64,000 nucleotides of DNA from Ornithodoros turicata (GCF_037126465.1 NC_088203.1:54411581-54475580), one strand, 5' to 3'; shown: positions 47,873 to 59,574, counted from the stretch's first letter. The notes: a model not told the origin generated them from the letters alone. Numbers and translations are program-made.

Positions 47873-49384
47873 GTGACCCCACCGGGTCTCGAGTCTGGTG
47901 GTACTGTGTAAAGCATAGCTGTGCTGCGTGTTTGGATAGCTCTGTCAAGGTAATGTTTATAGTGCCTGAGTAGGATGAAAATTCTATATTCTTAGCTCGC
48001 AAGGTTGATTTTATGAGAGTTCAAAAGATATATTATTTCAATTTCAATATTGTAATGTTTGATAGTTTGTTTCGCTATTATTTTCCTGTGTGTTGTTTAC
48101 ATGTTGGCAGATGCATCGTTCAAATCGTTTCTCTGCTATTCATCCGTGCATGTTTATCGTTTTGATTGATTGGTCTTCAACTATTTATCCTTGTGTACCT
48201 CTTGTTTACGTGTTGGATTTTGGCTCTCTATTAGCTGTTGAGCCTGTTTCAATAATATTTTCCTGTCTGTTGTTTACACGTTGGCAGATGCACCGTTTAT
48301 AGTGTTTCTCTGCTATTCAGCGTTAGCTCTGTGCTGTATTAAATTATTCGTCTTGTGCCGTTCAAAGTGTTTCTCTGCTATTCGTCCGTGCATGTTTATC
48401 GTTTTGATAGATTGTTTTTCAATTATTAATCCTTTGTGTACCTCTTGTTTACGTGATGGGTTTTGGTTCTCTATTAGCTGTTGATCGTGTTTCTCATTAT
48501 TTCCGTATGTCTATGCTGTTTACTTAATAAGAAATTGATTAACGGTGTAATGTTGGAATAATCTTCCCTGTTGCGCTCGAAAATGTTCATAAGTGTCAGG
48601 TGTACGCCTCCCGTCTTCAATAAATGAGGGCAGATATTATTAGAGCTGATTGTTGGCTAGGAGCATGCTATGTGTTGAAGTTCATTTTTTAATATATTTT
48701 CTGTGTTGAATTCATAAAACAAAGTAGGGTTTGTAGTGTCTCTTAGAGTGAAAATTGTATGGGGAAGTCACGAGGATGATTTTATGATAGTTAAAATGAT
48801 AGATTATTCTCCTCCTCTGTTGTTTTGATTAACCAATGTAGTGTTATAGATTTTATTTCCTCTTGTGTTCGTGTCCCATGGTCTTCCAGGTTCTCTGCTG
48901 TTCACATACATCTATCAGCACTTGTAATTAAAGCACCACTATGGTGGTCACGTATAATAATGTTAGACTTTTTATAATAAAACTTTAAATTTTGATTGTA
49001 ATCATATTGATTAAAAATATCTACTTTGATTAAATGTGTCATAATGGAATACTGGCTATTGTTCTTGAAGTTACATATCGGCACTTGTAATTAAAACTCC
49101 ACTATGGTGGTAATGTTAGACTTTTTATAATAAAACTATTAATTTTGATTGTAATCGTATTGATTAAAAATATCTGCTTTGATTAAAATGTGCTACAAAT
49201 TCTGCTTAAATGAAAACTTGCGTGATTATCACTAATAAAATACCCATTCAGTGCTATTGCATTGCTATTTTTGGCTAAGTTTTTCTCCTTCACACAGACT
49301 CATAACATAATTCTCGACACTAATGACTTTAATAAATATATTTCCACTTGTACTTTTGTGTATGGCTATCCTTTGCATGTAAAC
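47873..49384. other. AT-rich right arm of the 21-kb element
   Basis: This is the inverted partner of 30105-31340. A tandem duplication of about 200-250 bp (about 48080-48270 and 48270-48500, with GTTTCTCTGCTATTC and CATGTTTATCGTTTTGAT) is absent from the left arm. No supported gene. Confidence 0.65.
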
Positions 49385-49965
49385 AGCCTATTGCACACCC
49401 GTTGTAGATGAAAACAAATTACGATTGAAATCGACACAGATTGATAAATGACGAAAGAAGTCGGCCCAGGCTGAAAAATGTGAGCGACTAAACGCGCACG
49501 CAGCCCTCCGGCCACGCTCCGCCCACCGGTAAGAGCCTCTACCCGAGCGCCGCCTGCCGCGCGCGAGGAAAAATACGCGAACGAAGTCGACCAAGGCTCA
49601 AAAATGACGAAAGAAGTTGGCCCAGGCTGAAAAATGTGAGCTAGTAAGCGCGCACGAAGCCCTCCCCCCGCCGATAAGCGCTCGGACAACCTCGGAGTCG
49701 GAGAACAAGGAGCAGTCTAAACAAGGACAACGACACAAGAAGACACACAAACAGAGGCTCCTTCTTGTGTCTTCTTGTGTCGTTGTCCTTGTTTAGACTG
49801 CTCCTTGTTCTCCGAGTCATGTACCAACAAGCCCATCAAGCTACTCTAGTCACTACTCGGACAACCCTCCGCACAGGCGCCGCGCGGGGAAAAATACGTG
49901 CAGGGCTCAGGGGGTCCATGTTTCTAACTGGACCACCCGAAGCCTGGACCCCACCTCCTACTACT
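49385..49965. repeat. GC-rich terminal block of the 21-kb element, right
   Basis: This is the inverted counterpart of 28816-29228, interrupted by the hairpin insertion at 49692-49855. Confidence 0.75.
49692..49855. mobile_element. 164-bp hairpin insertion
   Basis: It sits between two copies of CTCGGACAACC (49681-49691, 49856-49866), an 11-bp duplication. The left terminal block (about 28915-28925) lacks it. The insert is a nearly perfect inverted repeat (arms of about 50 bp containing AAGGAGCAGTCTAAACAAGG and CAACGACACAAGAAGACAC) with a 16-nt loop, then an unpaired tail. Confidence 0.8.
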
Positions 49966-49971
49966 AAAATA

Positions 49972-51527
49972 TCACATGAGCGGGGACTGAACTCGGAACG
50001 GAACTGAAAACCACTTTAACCAAAATTTTTTTTCAGGAACCAGAACGTAACTGCAATACCCTGTCGGCAATTAAATGAAACCGTAACCCAAGCCAAAAAA
50101 CTTGATTTCGGTTAGCAGTTCATCGAATCAGTTTAGTCGTGAATGCAAACCTCAGATGCCATATCTGTATAGCTTTACAACTCTGATTAGTCGTGTAGCA
50201 TGTGCTTCTGTTAAAGCGGATCTCTTCGTCATGTGTTTTTCATTCAGAAGCTGTATGCATCCTATGGCCTTGCACTCCTAATTGGATGACATGCGCATCG
50301 TATGACATGTATTGCGTTCGTCGCTTATGAGTTTTGAACTGTATTGTGGTGATAATTTAGGACACCACACATTGCACATTGTTTGTTTTCACATCTGTTT
50401 GCTTAACCACTGAACACACAAAGTTTTCTTGCCTTGTAGCTTGTTACAGCACGAGCGAAATGAATGTGCATGAGACAATAGGAGACCGTAGCAAGTAATT
50501 TTACGGAGAATGTCGCAAACGGCAAATGTATGTTGAAGAACGAGTTCGCTCTTTCTTGGACGTGCCAGATGGCAGTGTACCATCCTTTCAGAGCGCAACA
50601 GATAAATATGTTCATTTTTAGCTGTCTGCACTTTGTAGCTCATTTTGCGACATTCACACAGCCTGTCATATGCGTCCTAATGCAACGAAAAAAATAAACA
50701 AATACCAGTTCAACTGTTTGGTTAGTGGTAACGGCAAACATTAAAACGGCGAATCTGGTAACCGCAACCTCCTTCAGAGTTCTGAGCCGTAACCGAACCT
50801 AAATTTGTTTCACTTGCAGTCCCTGCATGAGAGTGCAAACCTTGCTTTCATCATGTCTAGGGTACCAAGAATACGTGCTACATGAACATCTCCATCACCA
50901 ACGTTCATCGAGCGTGTATAGCGTCCAGAATACCGTTCAACAATGTTGAGATTTTGAACCACCTGCATTGAGCAATTGGCGAGCACGGCATGCTGGCGTG
51001 GGTAGACTTTTATAGGGTAACACCCTGTGTATAATCACTAGGGGTGTTCACAAAACACATTTGCAAGAACCGCGCAGCATGTGTAACATATATGTCTCAC
51101 AACAACCTTCTAAGGAACTAACACCCTTTTGCAGAAACAAATACGCGCCAGCTCTGTTCCCGTATCTGTCATTCCAAGCCACAGCTAAACCGTACTACAC
51201 GACGTCGTCGGTCACATATAGCTGCCAGGGACGCTGAAATTCGTGGTCGAACCAAATATCACAAGGTTCCGACAGACGATGTCTTGTACAAAGTTCATAG
51301 ATAACACCTTGTTAATTATAGTCAAATTTGTCTACACTGCAGCAGCCTCTCCGACGCACATATCACTTTCTTTACTCGTTCTTCTGACCGATAATTACCT
51401 AATCACAGACCAACAGAAACCGCACCACACACGCAACCACCATTTTGATTGGATTGCATTGGTTTGGATGGTTTCGATGTCAATCCTAATGAGCGCACAG
51501 ATACCGAGTTTGCTTGTTTTAGCGCTG
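49972..51527. repeat. Outer right arm of the giant palindrome, second part
   Basis: This is the inverted partner of 10816-12359, ending at the inverse of CAGCGCTAAAAC. The divergence between arms is small but real, with scattered substitutions and short indels. Confidence 0.85.
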
Positions 51528-51891
51528 TTCGTAACTTCTCGGAATAAAAATATCTCTTTCAATTGTAGTATACAAATTTTGCCCCCTATTCAGGCAGTTT
51601 ATATGGTGCAGATGGTGCACAACAATTTATTTACTGCGGCTCAGTGGCGTTTCCCCTTCCGGCTGCTTATAACTTTTGGCGGTTCTCTTTGTGTCGTGTG
51701 TGCTCGCCGTGGTAGTTCGTACTCATCGCGACGTTGTTATTTTAACCTTGTCTGTTTTTGGAAGTTGCTGTGGTACAGCCACCTACTGTTCTCTTGTCGC
51801 AATGTCCGACGAACGTAAGCCTGGATTTGTTTGAAATGATAGATGACATGAAAAGCAGGGGCGCGTCTTGAATTGAACAGCTTCTGGAAGT
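51528..51891 (+). other. Probable 5' flank of the decayed transposase copy
   Basis: No element end or family-assignable exon was seen. The solo LTR separates this stretch from the transposase start codon, so it probably holds the old promoter or leader. Confidence 0.35.
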
Positions 51892-51895
51892 ATGC

Positions 51896-52199
51896 TGTTG
51901 CGAGCCGCTGAGGAGGTAGGTGGCCAGATCCCCAGACAAATCGAGGCAGAGGCCGGTTGAGAGAGAGACGACGTGTATATATTTACATGATTGTACAGAC
52001 AAAGACAACCCGTAGGTTGCAGGTGGCGGCTTAAATAGCCAGCGCGTAGTGGGAATGAGGTTGCAGCCTTGAAGGATTCCGGGAAGCCGTCCTCGTTTTC
52101 CCTTTTCATTAGGGAGTGGAAGGATTCCAGTGATCCTCGGGAAGATGTCCGCTCGCGTACCCCGGGAAGCTCAATATGGCGATATCTCAAGTCGCAACA
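51896..52199 (-). mobile_element. Solo LTR, 304 bp, at the start codon of a transposase pseudogene
   Basis: The ends are TGTTGCGA and TCGCAACA with the 4-bp duplication ATGC (51892-51895, 52200-52203). On the minus strand a TATTTAAG promoter-like site stands in the correct place. The target duplication includes the ATG of the downstream frame. The LTR is of a different family from the one at 8645. Confidence 0.85.
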
Positions 52200-54282
52200 A
52201 TGCCCAAGTCTTCGAAAAGAACATTGTATCGCCGCGTTCAAAAAGGCGTTGAGCGATCTCGCGAGCTATTATCCGCTACGCATGATAATGTTCCTACTGA
52301 GATTACTAATGTTGAGATTGCTAATGCTCCACCTGAGATTAATACTGTGCCATAAATGCCACCGTCAGTTTCGCGAGGCGACAGTGAGGATGAGAGAGGA
52401 GTTTCGGAACTCGAATCGATAGAATCAACGGGTGGCTCCCAATTCATTCAGCATGTCCATCCAAGCAACGGCAATGTCGTTGCGTCGGGTTCGGAGGCAG
52501 CTGCAACTTCTAGTATCCGAGTGCCATTCGCCACTACTGGAAGGTCCGGAACTGGAACAATATTGGAAGAGTTAAGGACATGGGCTCTCTCGGGTGTACA
52601 ACAGAAATACGTGATTTCAATGCTGAAACTATTGCAAAAACACTCCGTTTTCATGGGCCTTCCAAGTGGTGCTCGAAGCTTGTTGAACACCCCACGGCAG
52701 AACAACATCGTAAAAATGTCTAATGGGAAATACTGTCATTTCGGGCTTAGGTCAGGATCGGAGTATGTACTCTCTGCAACAGAAAATGTCCGCAGCACGA
52801 TTATACTGCATGTGAACATTGATGGTCTCCCCCTGACAAAGAGTACGAGAGACCAGTTCTGGCCTATTTTGTGCAGGGTAGTTAACTGTGGTGAAGGCAT
52901 GGCTCTATTCCCATTTGGGGTCTATTACGGGACATCCAAAGCGTTAAGTGCAAATGTATTTCTGAGTCCATTCGTCACGGAGCTTCTAGAGTTGTATAGG
53001 GATGGCATCCAATTGCGAGAGAAGACGGTGAATGTTGAGGTTGGTGCATTTGTCTGTGATGCACCAGCCAAGTGATACATCCTAGCTATCAAAGGCCACT
53101 CGGGCTACTATAGTTGCACGAAGTGCACTGTTGTGGGCCAGTACGAACAAGACAGGGTGCGCTTTCCTGATACAAATGCACCCCTTAGAACAGACGCGGG
53201 CTTTCGCGCGCGCGAACTGGAGGAGCATCATTTAGGAACATCGAAACTAGAGGAGCTTCCCATTGATCTCTTAGACAAGGTGCCACTTGACTATATGCAT
53301 CTCGTATGCCTAGGTGTGCAGAAAAAGCTTCCGTCCTTATGGTTCAAAGGAAGCAAAGGACATCGTCTCAGTCCTGCTCTGCGTGAGACGATTTCTGTGA
53401 AGCATGTGTCGCTGGCCCCTTCATGCCAGTTGATTTCGCCAGGAAACCTAGGTCCATCTCGGAACTTGATAGATGGAAAGCTACAGAGTTGCACATGTTT
53501 CTTCTGTATACAGGTTCATTGTCACTGGCATCGTCTTTGCCCAGAAGTCATTACAAACACTTCTTGGAGCTCCATGTCGCAATTTCAATACTGGTGAGTC
53601 CAAGTCTGTGCAAAGAGCATGCTGACTATGCAGAAAGGCTCTTCCAGCACGTTGTAAAGACTCATGCTAGAACCTACGAGGAAGAGTCAGTTTCTCACAA
53701 CGTCCACAGTCTGGTCCACTTAGTTGCCGACGTTAGACGACATGGGCCACTTGACTGTTGCAGTGCGTTCCCTTTTGAAAGTTTCATGCAGGTGCTCAAA
53801 CGATATCTTCGCGTGCCTGAGAGGCCCCTGGAGCAGCTCCATAACAGGATAATGGAAGAAAGGTGCATTCCTTCTATGAGGCCTCCTTGTGTGACATTCG
53901 TCTGTCACATGAGATCAAAGGCTCAGAAATTCCTGCAGGGTGCACTCCTCCACTTTACAGGCGACTTGTGGTAGCCGGACGTTTTCAATTGCAGAGCAAC
54001 TCTAGTGACTCCACATGCTTTTTGTTTCATGGAAGCCTTGTCAGGATTGAAGGGGTTGCTCTCAGTTCTTTGACGGGGCTACCATGTATTCTGGGCAGAA
54101 AATTCAGATGCGTCGAAGATTTATACGTGCATCCATGTGCTTCCTCTCTACTGGGAATTCATGTCGTATCACGTCCTTCAAAGGTCTTGCCTTTGAGCTC
54201 TGTGCGAATGAAGTGTACGCTCATGCCATTCAGAACAACTTCCTATGTGGCATTCCCACTCCCTCGCACTGAAGAGCAGTGA
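52200..54282 (+). pseudogene. Decayed TNP2/DUF4218-type transposase
   Basis: Starting at ATG 52200 (MPKSSKRTLYRRVQK) the frame meets TAA at 52353, resumes, contains VNIDGLPLTKST, FWPIL and VCDAPAK, then TGA at 53073, KGHSGYYSCTKC, PLDYMHLVCLGVQKKL, a frameshift near 53400, ELDRWKATELHMFLLY, NVHSLVHL and CSAFPFESFMQVLKRYL, another frameshift near 53860 and a C-terminal part to 54282. The motif order matches the intact copy at 43510-45399, but the sequence is clearly a different family member. At least two stops, two frameshifts and an LTR at the start make it inactive. Confidence 0.88.
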
Positions 54283-54944
54283 TGTCACCACGTAGAGATC
54301 TACATACATTAGCCCCATTAAGCCTGTCTCTATCAATGTACTGTCTGTGACATGACTCTCTGAACTCCACCGTTCGTGGAAGATCAGTCTTCCATCGGAA
54401 GTATTGCAAGCTGTAGACCTACGTTCCCGTATGGCACTGTGTGTCCTCGCATATAGGGAGAGCTAATCATGTAATGTACTGAATCACCCACAAGCGTACG
54501 CTGACTTCTCAATAGTGGGATAGCTGCGTCACGTTCAGCATTTCCTATTGGAGACTACTTTGGCCATGAGCTGTAGACTTTAGGCAGCTATTTCTCAGAC
54601 AGTACAATGGTGAACAAAAGTTTAGGAACCTTGGAGTGGCATACTAGAAGTGAATGGGACCATGCACTTTCAAACAGGTCATTCATTATTGTGCGTCTTG
54701 TCTCATTTGTTCCAAGACACAGCGTGAATGAAGAAATATGCTAGACTGGTATTCTGTAAACTTTCGTTCAGTTTTATAATTGGTGTAGCATAGAGGTAGC
54801 CTGTGAAGGATCATGGTGCACGCAAAGCACAAAACAGTGGGCACAAAGCAGCACATGGTTAACCCTTTAACAGTACTTTTGGAGGTGAAATTCTTACATA
54901 AAGTGTACGCTTTGTAGCCTTTGCTTGAATCTGCACTTTTCCTG
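54283..54944. other. No gene recognised
   Basis: This sits between the transposase pseudogene and the DUF4806-like exons. A single phrase near 54608 (GGTGAACAAAAGTTTAGGAA) resembles a Tc1-type end, but no partner end was found. Confidence 0.35.
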
Positions 54945-56345
54945 CAGCTCCTGCGAGTTACAAAATCATTAAATTTACGAATGAAGACAATCAGGTGGCA
55001 GTGGTGCTCTTCTTCATGGGTGGTGGGAAGCTCATGTTTTTGGCCACCGGAGAAAGAAGAGAAAAAAGTCGGTTTCTATGTGCGTAAGAACAAAACCTCC
55101 GGCATGCATTGGGAGTTCTTGGACTGCGAGGAAATGGAATCGTATGGTAATTTGTTTAGGTAGTGCTTCGTTGCTCTCTCAATTCTAACAGCTGCTGCCA
55201 TTTTAATTCAACAGAAACCTATGAAGAAGCACAGAAAATGCTCCCACTTGCGGCAAAGTATTCCCACCTGAATGGCGAGCAAGAGTACGGGAGAGGGAAA
55301 AGGAAAAGGATCAGAAAGCTGCCATTTGATGACGATGGTTCTCCGCCTGTGACCCCACCTCGCAGACAAAACTCGAGCTGTAATCGTTTTGTCATCGCTC
55401 TCATAACCCTGCTTTCTTTCCCTCTTGCCGTCTGGGAAAATGGAAAAGGGAGAAAAAATAGTAGCAAGCTAGTGTACTGGGGCACAGTGTTATTGTGTCA
55501 TCATATGCGTGATAACAATTTAGTCATATCTTTGCAACAGGCACCTCAATGCGTATGCCAGAGAGTTCGGATGAAGAGGTTTCACCGATTCCAACACCAC
55601 CCCGTAGCCAAAACATCCAAAAACGTAAGCACGTCATTTCCTGTAATCATTGTAGACACCTAAGTCCAAGTTACATTATCTATTAACAGGCTGCAGATTT
55701 TCATTCCGAATAATTTACACTTTACATTTTTGCATTTGTTTCTTGTTATTACAACATGTATTTAGGTAAAGACTACAAGAGGCCTCCATTGAACTTCAGC
55801 CAGTCAATGAGCCAGCCTTCTTCCTCTGCAGGCTGTGAGTCATGATTATGTATTGTTACAAGCTCACACTTTTACCACTTTTGAAATATGTCTCTTTGCT
55901 GTCTCGTTGAAAGGAAACAATATATGGTTCACATTAGTAGTTTGCATGCAACCTGATTTGTGTGTGTGTGTGTTTTTTTTTTCATGCTTTGCTAAAAAAT
56001 CTTACCAGTGCTCCTTTGTGTATCAGGCACCTCACATTCAGAGTAAGAACCATGCAGGAATAGTGACAAAAGTAAATTTGCTTGTACCTGTTTATGCATT
56101 CAGTTATTTTTGCTCATCTAACTGTATTGCTCTTTACAGGTATGCCCAGATGCTGTACCAGTTCTAGCTACATACCATATTTATTCTCCAATTGAAGAAT
56201 TTGCTTTGCAGTTTCAAAGCACCGACAGCGAGGACATGGGCAGACAACACAACTAGTCAAAAAGCCTACATTTTACGCCTGCAGAAACCAACATGAATCA
56301 CATCATCGTAATTACATTTTCCTGGGTTATCAGTTAGGTTCTTAA

Positions 56346-57008
56346 AGGGGCACGAAACTGATAGTCGTGCTTTGTCTAAAAAACTATGCAGTGTGGAAGC
56401 ACGGTTTTCACTCTACCTAAATACGTGGAAGACTTTGTGCAGCTCAAGCACTTTAACTATTTAAAAAGCAGACGAAAGAGCGAAATCGGTGCAAGTCTCG
56501 CCCTCGTGTAATGTGTCAGCAAACGTCACTCGGCTACAGCAAACTGGGTAGGCTCATCTCCGAATGACGTTCTGCGTCGTCAACGAATCCTGGACCCCCA
56601 CAAGGTCAGCCGCAGGGGAGAACCTGCCGAAATTGTTTGCAGTAGCATTGTTGCGGAAAAAAAAGATAATCTTAAAGAAATCTTATTTCTGTTAGTGAAG
56701 ACGGACAGACAAGATGTACAAATAATATGTTGTGGAAGGACATTCCTCGTGAATGTAGTGTAGTGGCTCTGAAAAAAAAAAACTTATTCAAAAATGGTTG
56801 CCCGCACGAAACGTAAAAATGGCTTCGCTCCTATTGTTGTGAGACTTGCAAGGCGGAGCAAGTTCAAGAAAGAGTGTGTAACGAGTTTATGTAATTACTG
56901 CGCTACTGTGTTGTTGCCGACCTTCATAATTTAAGAAAATATGTTTCAGAGTTAAATGGACATATTCCTACTGATACATCATTGCTCTTATATCTGTTTA
57001 GTGCCCCT
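56346..57008. mobile_element. MITE, 663 bp, TTAA duplication
   Basis: The ends AGGGGCAC and GTGCCCCT are flanked by TTAA on both sides (56342-56345, 57009-57012). TTAA duplication is used by piggyBac and Kolobok transposases; the TIR alone does not decide which. There is no coding capacity. Confidence 0.82.
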
Positions 57009-57490
57009 TTAAGTACCAGTAGGTGCAGTGGACCGTGCTTCATGACGATTTCTAATCCTTATCACCCCTAATTTTTCCTATAGTTAGAAATCTTGGTTTT
57101 CGCATCTTATTTTTACTCAGATTTGGATTCAGTTTTTTGGAGATTGTTTTTCATTTCCGTTCAGAAAAAAAAAATTCTAGGCTGTTGAAGGGCTAGGAAG
57201 GGCTGTTGAAGGAGCTTGAGACAACATACGTACATTCTGTGTTACTGACAAATGTTTTATATAATCTATGATATCCAGCAGTTTCCTGAAAGCATGAAAC
57301 AAACTAACTGACTGTGACAGTTATAAGACTGCGACTTCGCTGCTGAAATCACAAATACAAGACACCTTAAAAACCAGTTCTTCAATGAATTTAAATTTAA
57401 GTAAATTTTACCAGCATATGTTTATAGGACCCAGAGCCATAACTATATGCCATATTGTTATTGGGATGTATTCCCATAAATTAATACATA

Positions 57491-58032
57491 TCGGGTGTTC
57501 CACATAAATGCCCCAGCTGAATAATTCGTAAACGGTTGTTACTACCAGGGAAATTTCTAATTAGTAAAGCTCCTTGAGACATCGGTTATGAGCAGAGCTC
57601 GTTAATTAAAGGGACGGTCTGGTACAACCTGCCCCGTTCATAAAGTGTAGCATTTGATTGCGCTCTTGAAAATGCAATGCTGAAAATTTACCAGAAAGGC
57701 ACGTCACGACTATTAAATTGATAAAGGTTGCAGAGCATACCATGATCTGCATTGGCAACAATAAGAATGGCTATGTCATGCATGATGTGCAGCAGAGTGA
57801 AGCACAGGCTTTGTTTAGCTGAAGGCCCTGATATGTAACAGAGTTTCTAGAAGAGGTCTGAAGTACAATTTTAAAGTTAGAATTTTTATTGAACGAGTGA
57901 CCACATGCAAATGAGCCGCTTACTGCTCAGGTCACAGACGATGTCTCAAGAGTCTTTACCAAATAGTAGTTTCTTGGATAGTGCCACTGGTTTACGAATT
58001 ATTCAGCTGGGAGATTTATGTGGAACACCAGG
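57491..58032. mobile_element. MITE, 542 bp, GGGTGTTCC-type ends
   Basis: Inverted arms of about 40 bp read GGTGTTCCACATAAATG, CCCAGCTGAATAATTCGTAA and the inverse (57990-58029). TA flanks both sides (57489-57490, 58033-58034). There is no coding capacity. Confidence 0.78.
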
Positions 58033-59178
58033 TATATGATTAGCATATGATGGAGTGCATTGTTAGCTAATTTTAGCATGAGTACCAATGCAGTACACTG
58101 ATCCCTATTATTCAAATTGCTAAAACTTTTGGTGCTAGAACTCAAAATTAAACACACACAGATCACATGTGTGCAGCTTTTGTCCAAATTTTAATAAATT
58201 TTAGCATCAAAATTTCTCAGAGATCAATATGCATATGCTTTTGAGACCCATATGTGCGATGCAGCCTGTACCATATTGTTTTGTGTCGTCCCGTGTTTCC
58301 ATTCACATGCAGATGATATACACGAAGATGTGACTGAACTTTTCGAAATCACTAAATCGCAATGTGCTGTGAGGCCACAGAACATTCATGGTATGTATCG
58401 ATTCAGATTATGAGTCCCGCTGTTGTCTGTGGAAGAAAGTACAATGTACCTTGCTATGCTAAGTCACAAAAGTTTTTGGAGTTGTAACTGTGTTCCTCCA
58501 CACTATGAGCTCACAGATATTATTTTCCGTCTGAACTGGGCAATTTGCCTTTCACCGCGGAAAAATGCAGAATTCATAGTTCCCTGCTGCGGAATTCAGG
58601 ATTTGCCGCAGCCGAAAAAGAAGGCCCTTATTTATGACCTATCTTCATGATAAATGTTTGCATACCTATGCAAAGCATTATATCCCTCTAGTTTCAGTAT
58701 TTTGAATTTTCAGATGACAGTGTACCAACAACTTCCAAGGATCACAAACAAAGTCTTACTCACCCAGAGAAACACTGCACATGTACACAGACTGTGCACG
58801 TTTATTGTTCTGTAAACAATACATGTCTTTCCTGTTGAATGTAATTGTTTCCATCCAGCAGCTCTTCATAGTACTGGACATTTGTGTGTACCACTCATCT
58901 TGCAATGACTTATTTTACAAACATGTTCCTCATGTGTATGAATATTCATACAGAAAAAATATTTTTCAGTGTTTGAAAAGATGGTACTGCGAACTCTGCA
59001 TACTCAATCACTGCGGCAGCTTCAACACACTGACCTGCTAGACACCATTCTATCGCACTTGCAAGAACCAAAGGCTGCAGATGACACATGCATCATCGGA
59101 CAACCATTTACAGACTTCGAAAGTTTTATGAAGTTTGCGGAAGAACTGCTGGCATCCCAGAGGATGAAAGAACAGTTG

Positions 59179-59574
59179 GTGTGTTCTATTGTAATACTGA
59201 ACTTCAGTGGTTAATTATGTCAGTGGACGTGACACTTGCCTCTTAATGATAGAAAGAATTCCATAAATCTCATACATTAATGGACATGCTGTGCCATACA
59301 TAGGCTTCAGATTTATCCGATAAACTCCCTCGCACGTTTTTTTGCCAAAAATAGGATTTGTCCGAGTCTATGATTTTTCCATGGCCCACATGGCGGCCTT
59401 ATGGACCAATGCGTAAACGAGTAAAAACTATTGAATGGAGACGATTTTTAAAACTCGGTATGCTTCCCAAAATTGTGTTTTTTGACAGCCAAAGCTTGTT
59501 GTTTTCTCGTGTAGCCCACTCTCGTTGTCATTTAACATTAATTTTCCTCCTCAGGACTGACCTAAGGTCTTGAG
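59179..59574. other. No gene recognised
   Basis: The DUF4806 domain exons would be expected here or beyond but are not visible. An AT-rich stretch ends at the LINE 3' region. Confidence 0.35.

Larger units (their letters stand above)
28816..49965. mobile_element. 21150-bp inserted element with 6-bp target duplication, unassigned type
   Basis: The termini are AGTGGTAGGAGGTGG and the inverse of AGTAGTAGGAGGTGG. Both flanks are AAAATA (28810-28815, 49966-49971), and the opposite palindrome arm (12349-12375) has the uninterrupted site with one copy. Ends, 6-bp duplication and precise empty site together establish an insertion. Removing nested elements (29239-30094, 32911-33483, 37733-47870, 49692-49855) leaves about 9.4 kb of near-complete inverted repeat around 34261-35016. 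A 6-bp duplication with 5'-AG ends is known for Polinton/Maverick elements and also for a few other groups. I found no DNA polymerase B, integrase, ATPase, protease or capsid gene, so the class is open. Confidence 0.85.
54945..59178 (+). pseudogene. DUF4806-like gene, spliced, frameshifted and 3'-truncated
   Basis: Recognisable exons are about 54945-55146, 55215-55379, 55541-55624, 55766-55834, 58313-58390, 58714-58795 and 58970-59178, mostly with GT-AG borders and matching phase. The first begins YKIIKFTNEDNQVAVV but needs a frame change near 55006-55010 to continue into SSSWVVG and CFWPPEKEEKKVGFYVRK. The middle is proline/serine-rich (DEEVSPIPTPPRSQN). The last exon reads FEKMVLRTLHTQSLRQLQ and DFESFMKFAEELL, matching the exon before the DUF4806 domain in the gene at 38008-42836, but the following domain exons were not found. 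Two MITEs lie in the long intron. It may be the partner gene of the decayed transposase upstream, now on the same strand rather than divergent. Confidence 0.68.

Noticed and set aside
28816..49965. Calling the 21-kb element a Polinton/Maverick
   Set aside because: Size, 6-bp duplication and AG ends fit, but no polymerase B, integrase, packaging ATPase, protease or capsid gene is present and other groups also make 6-bp duplications.
10816..51527. Palindrome as a pure assembly artefact
   Set aside because: The arms carry many small differences, and one-sided insertions with target duplications fit real, separate sequences.
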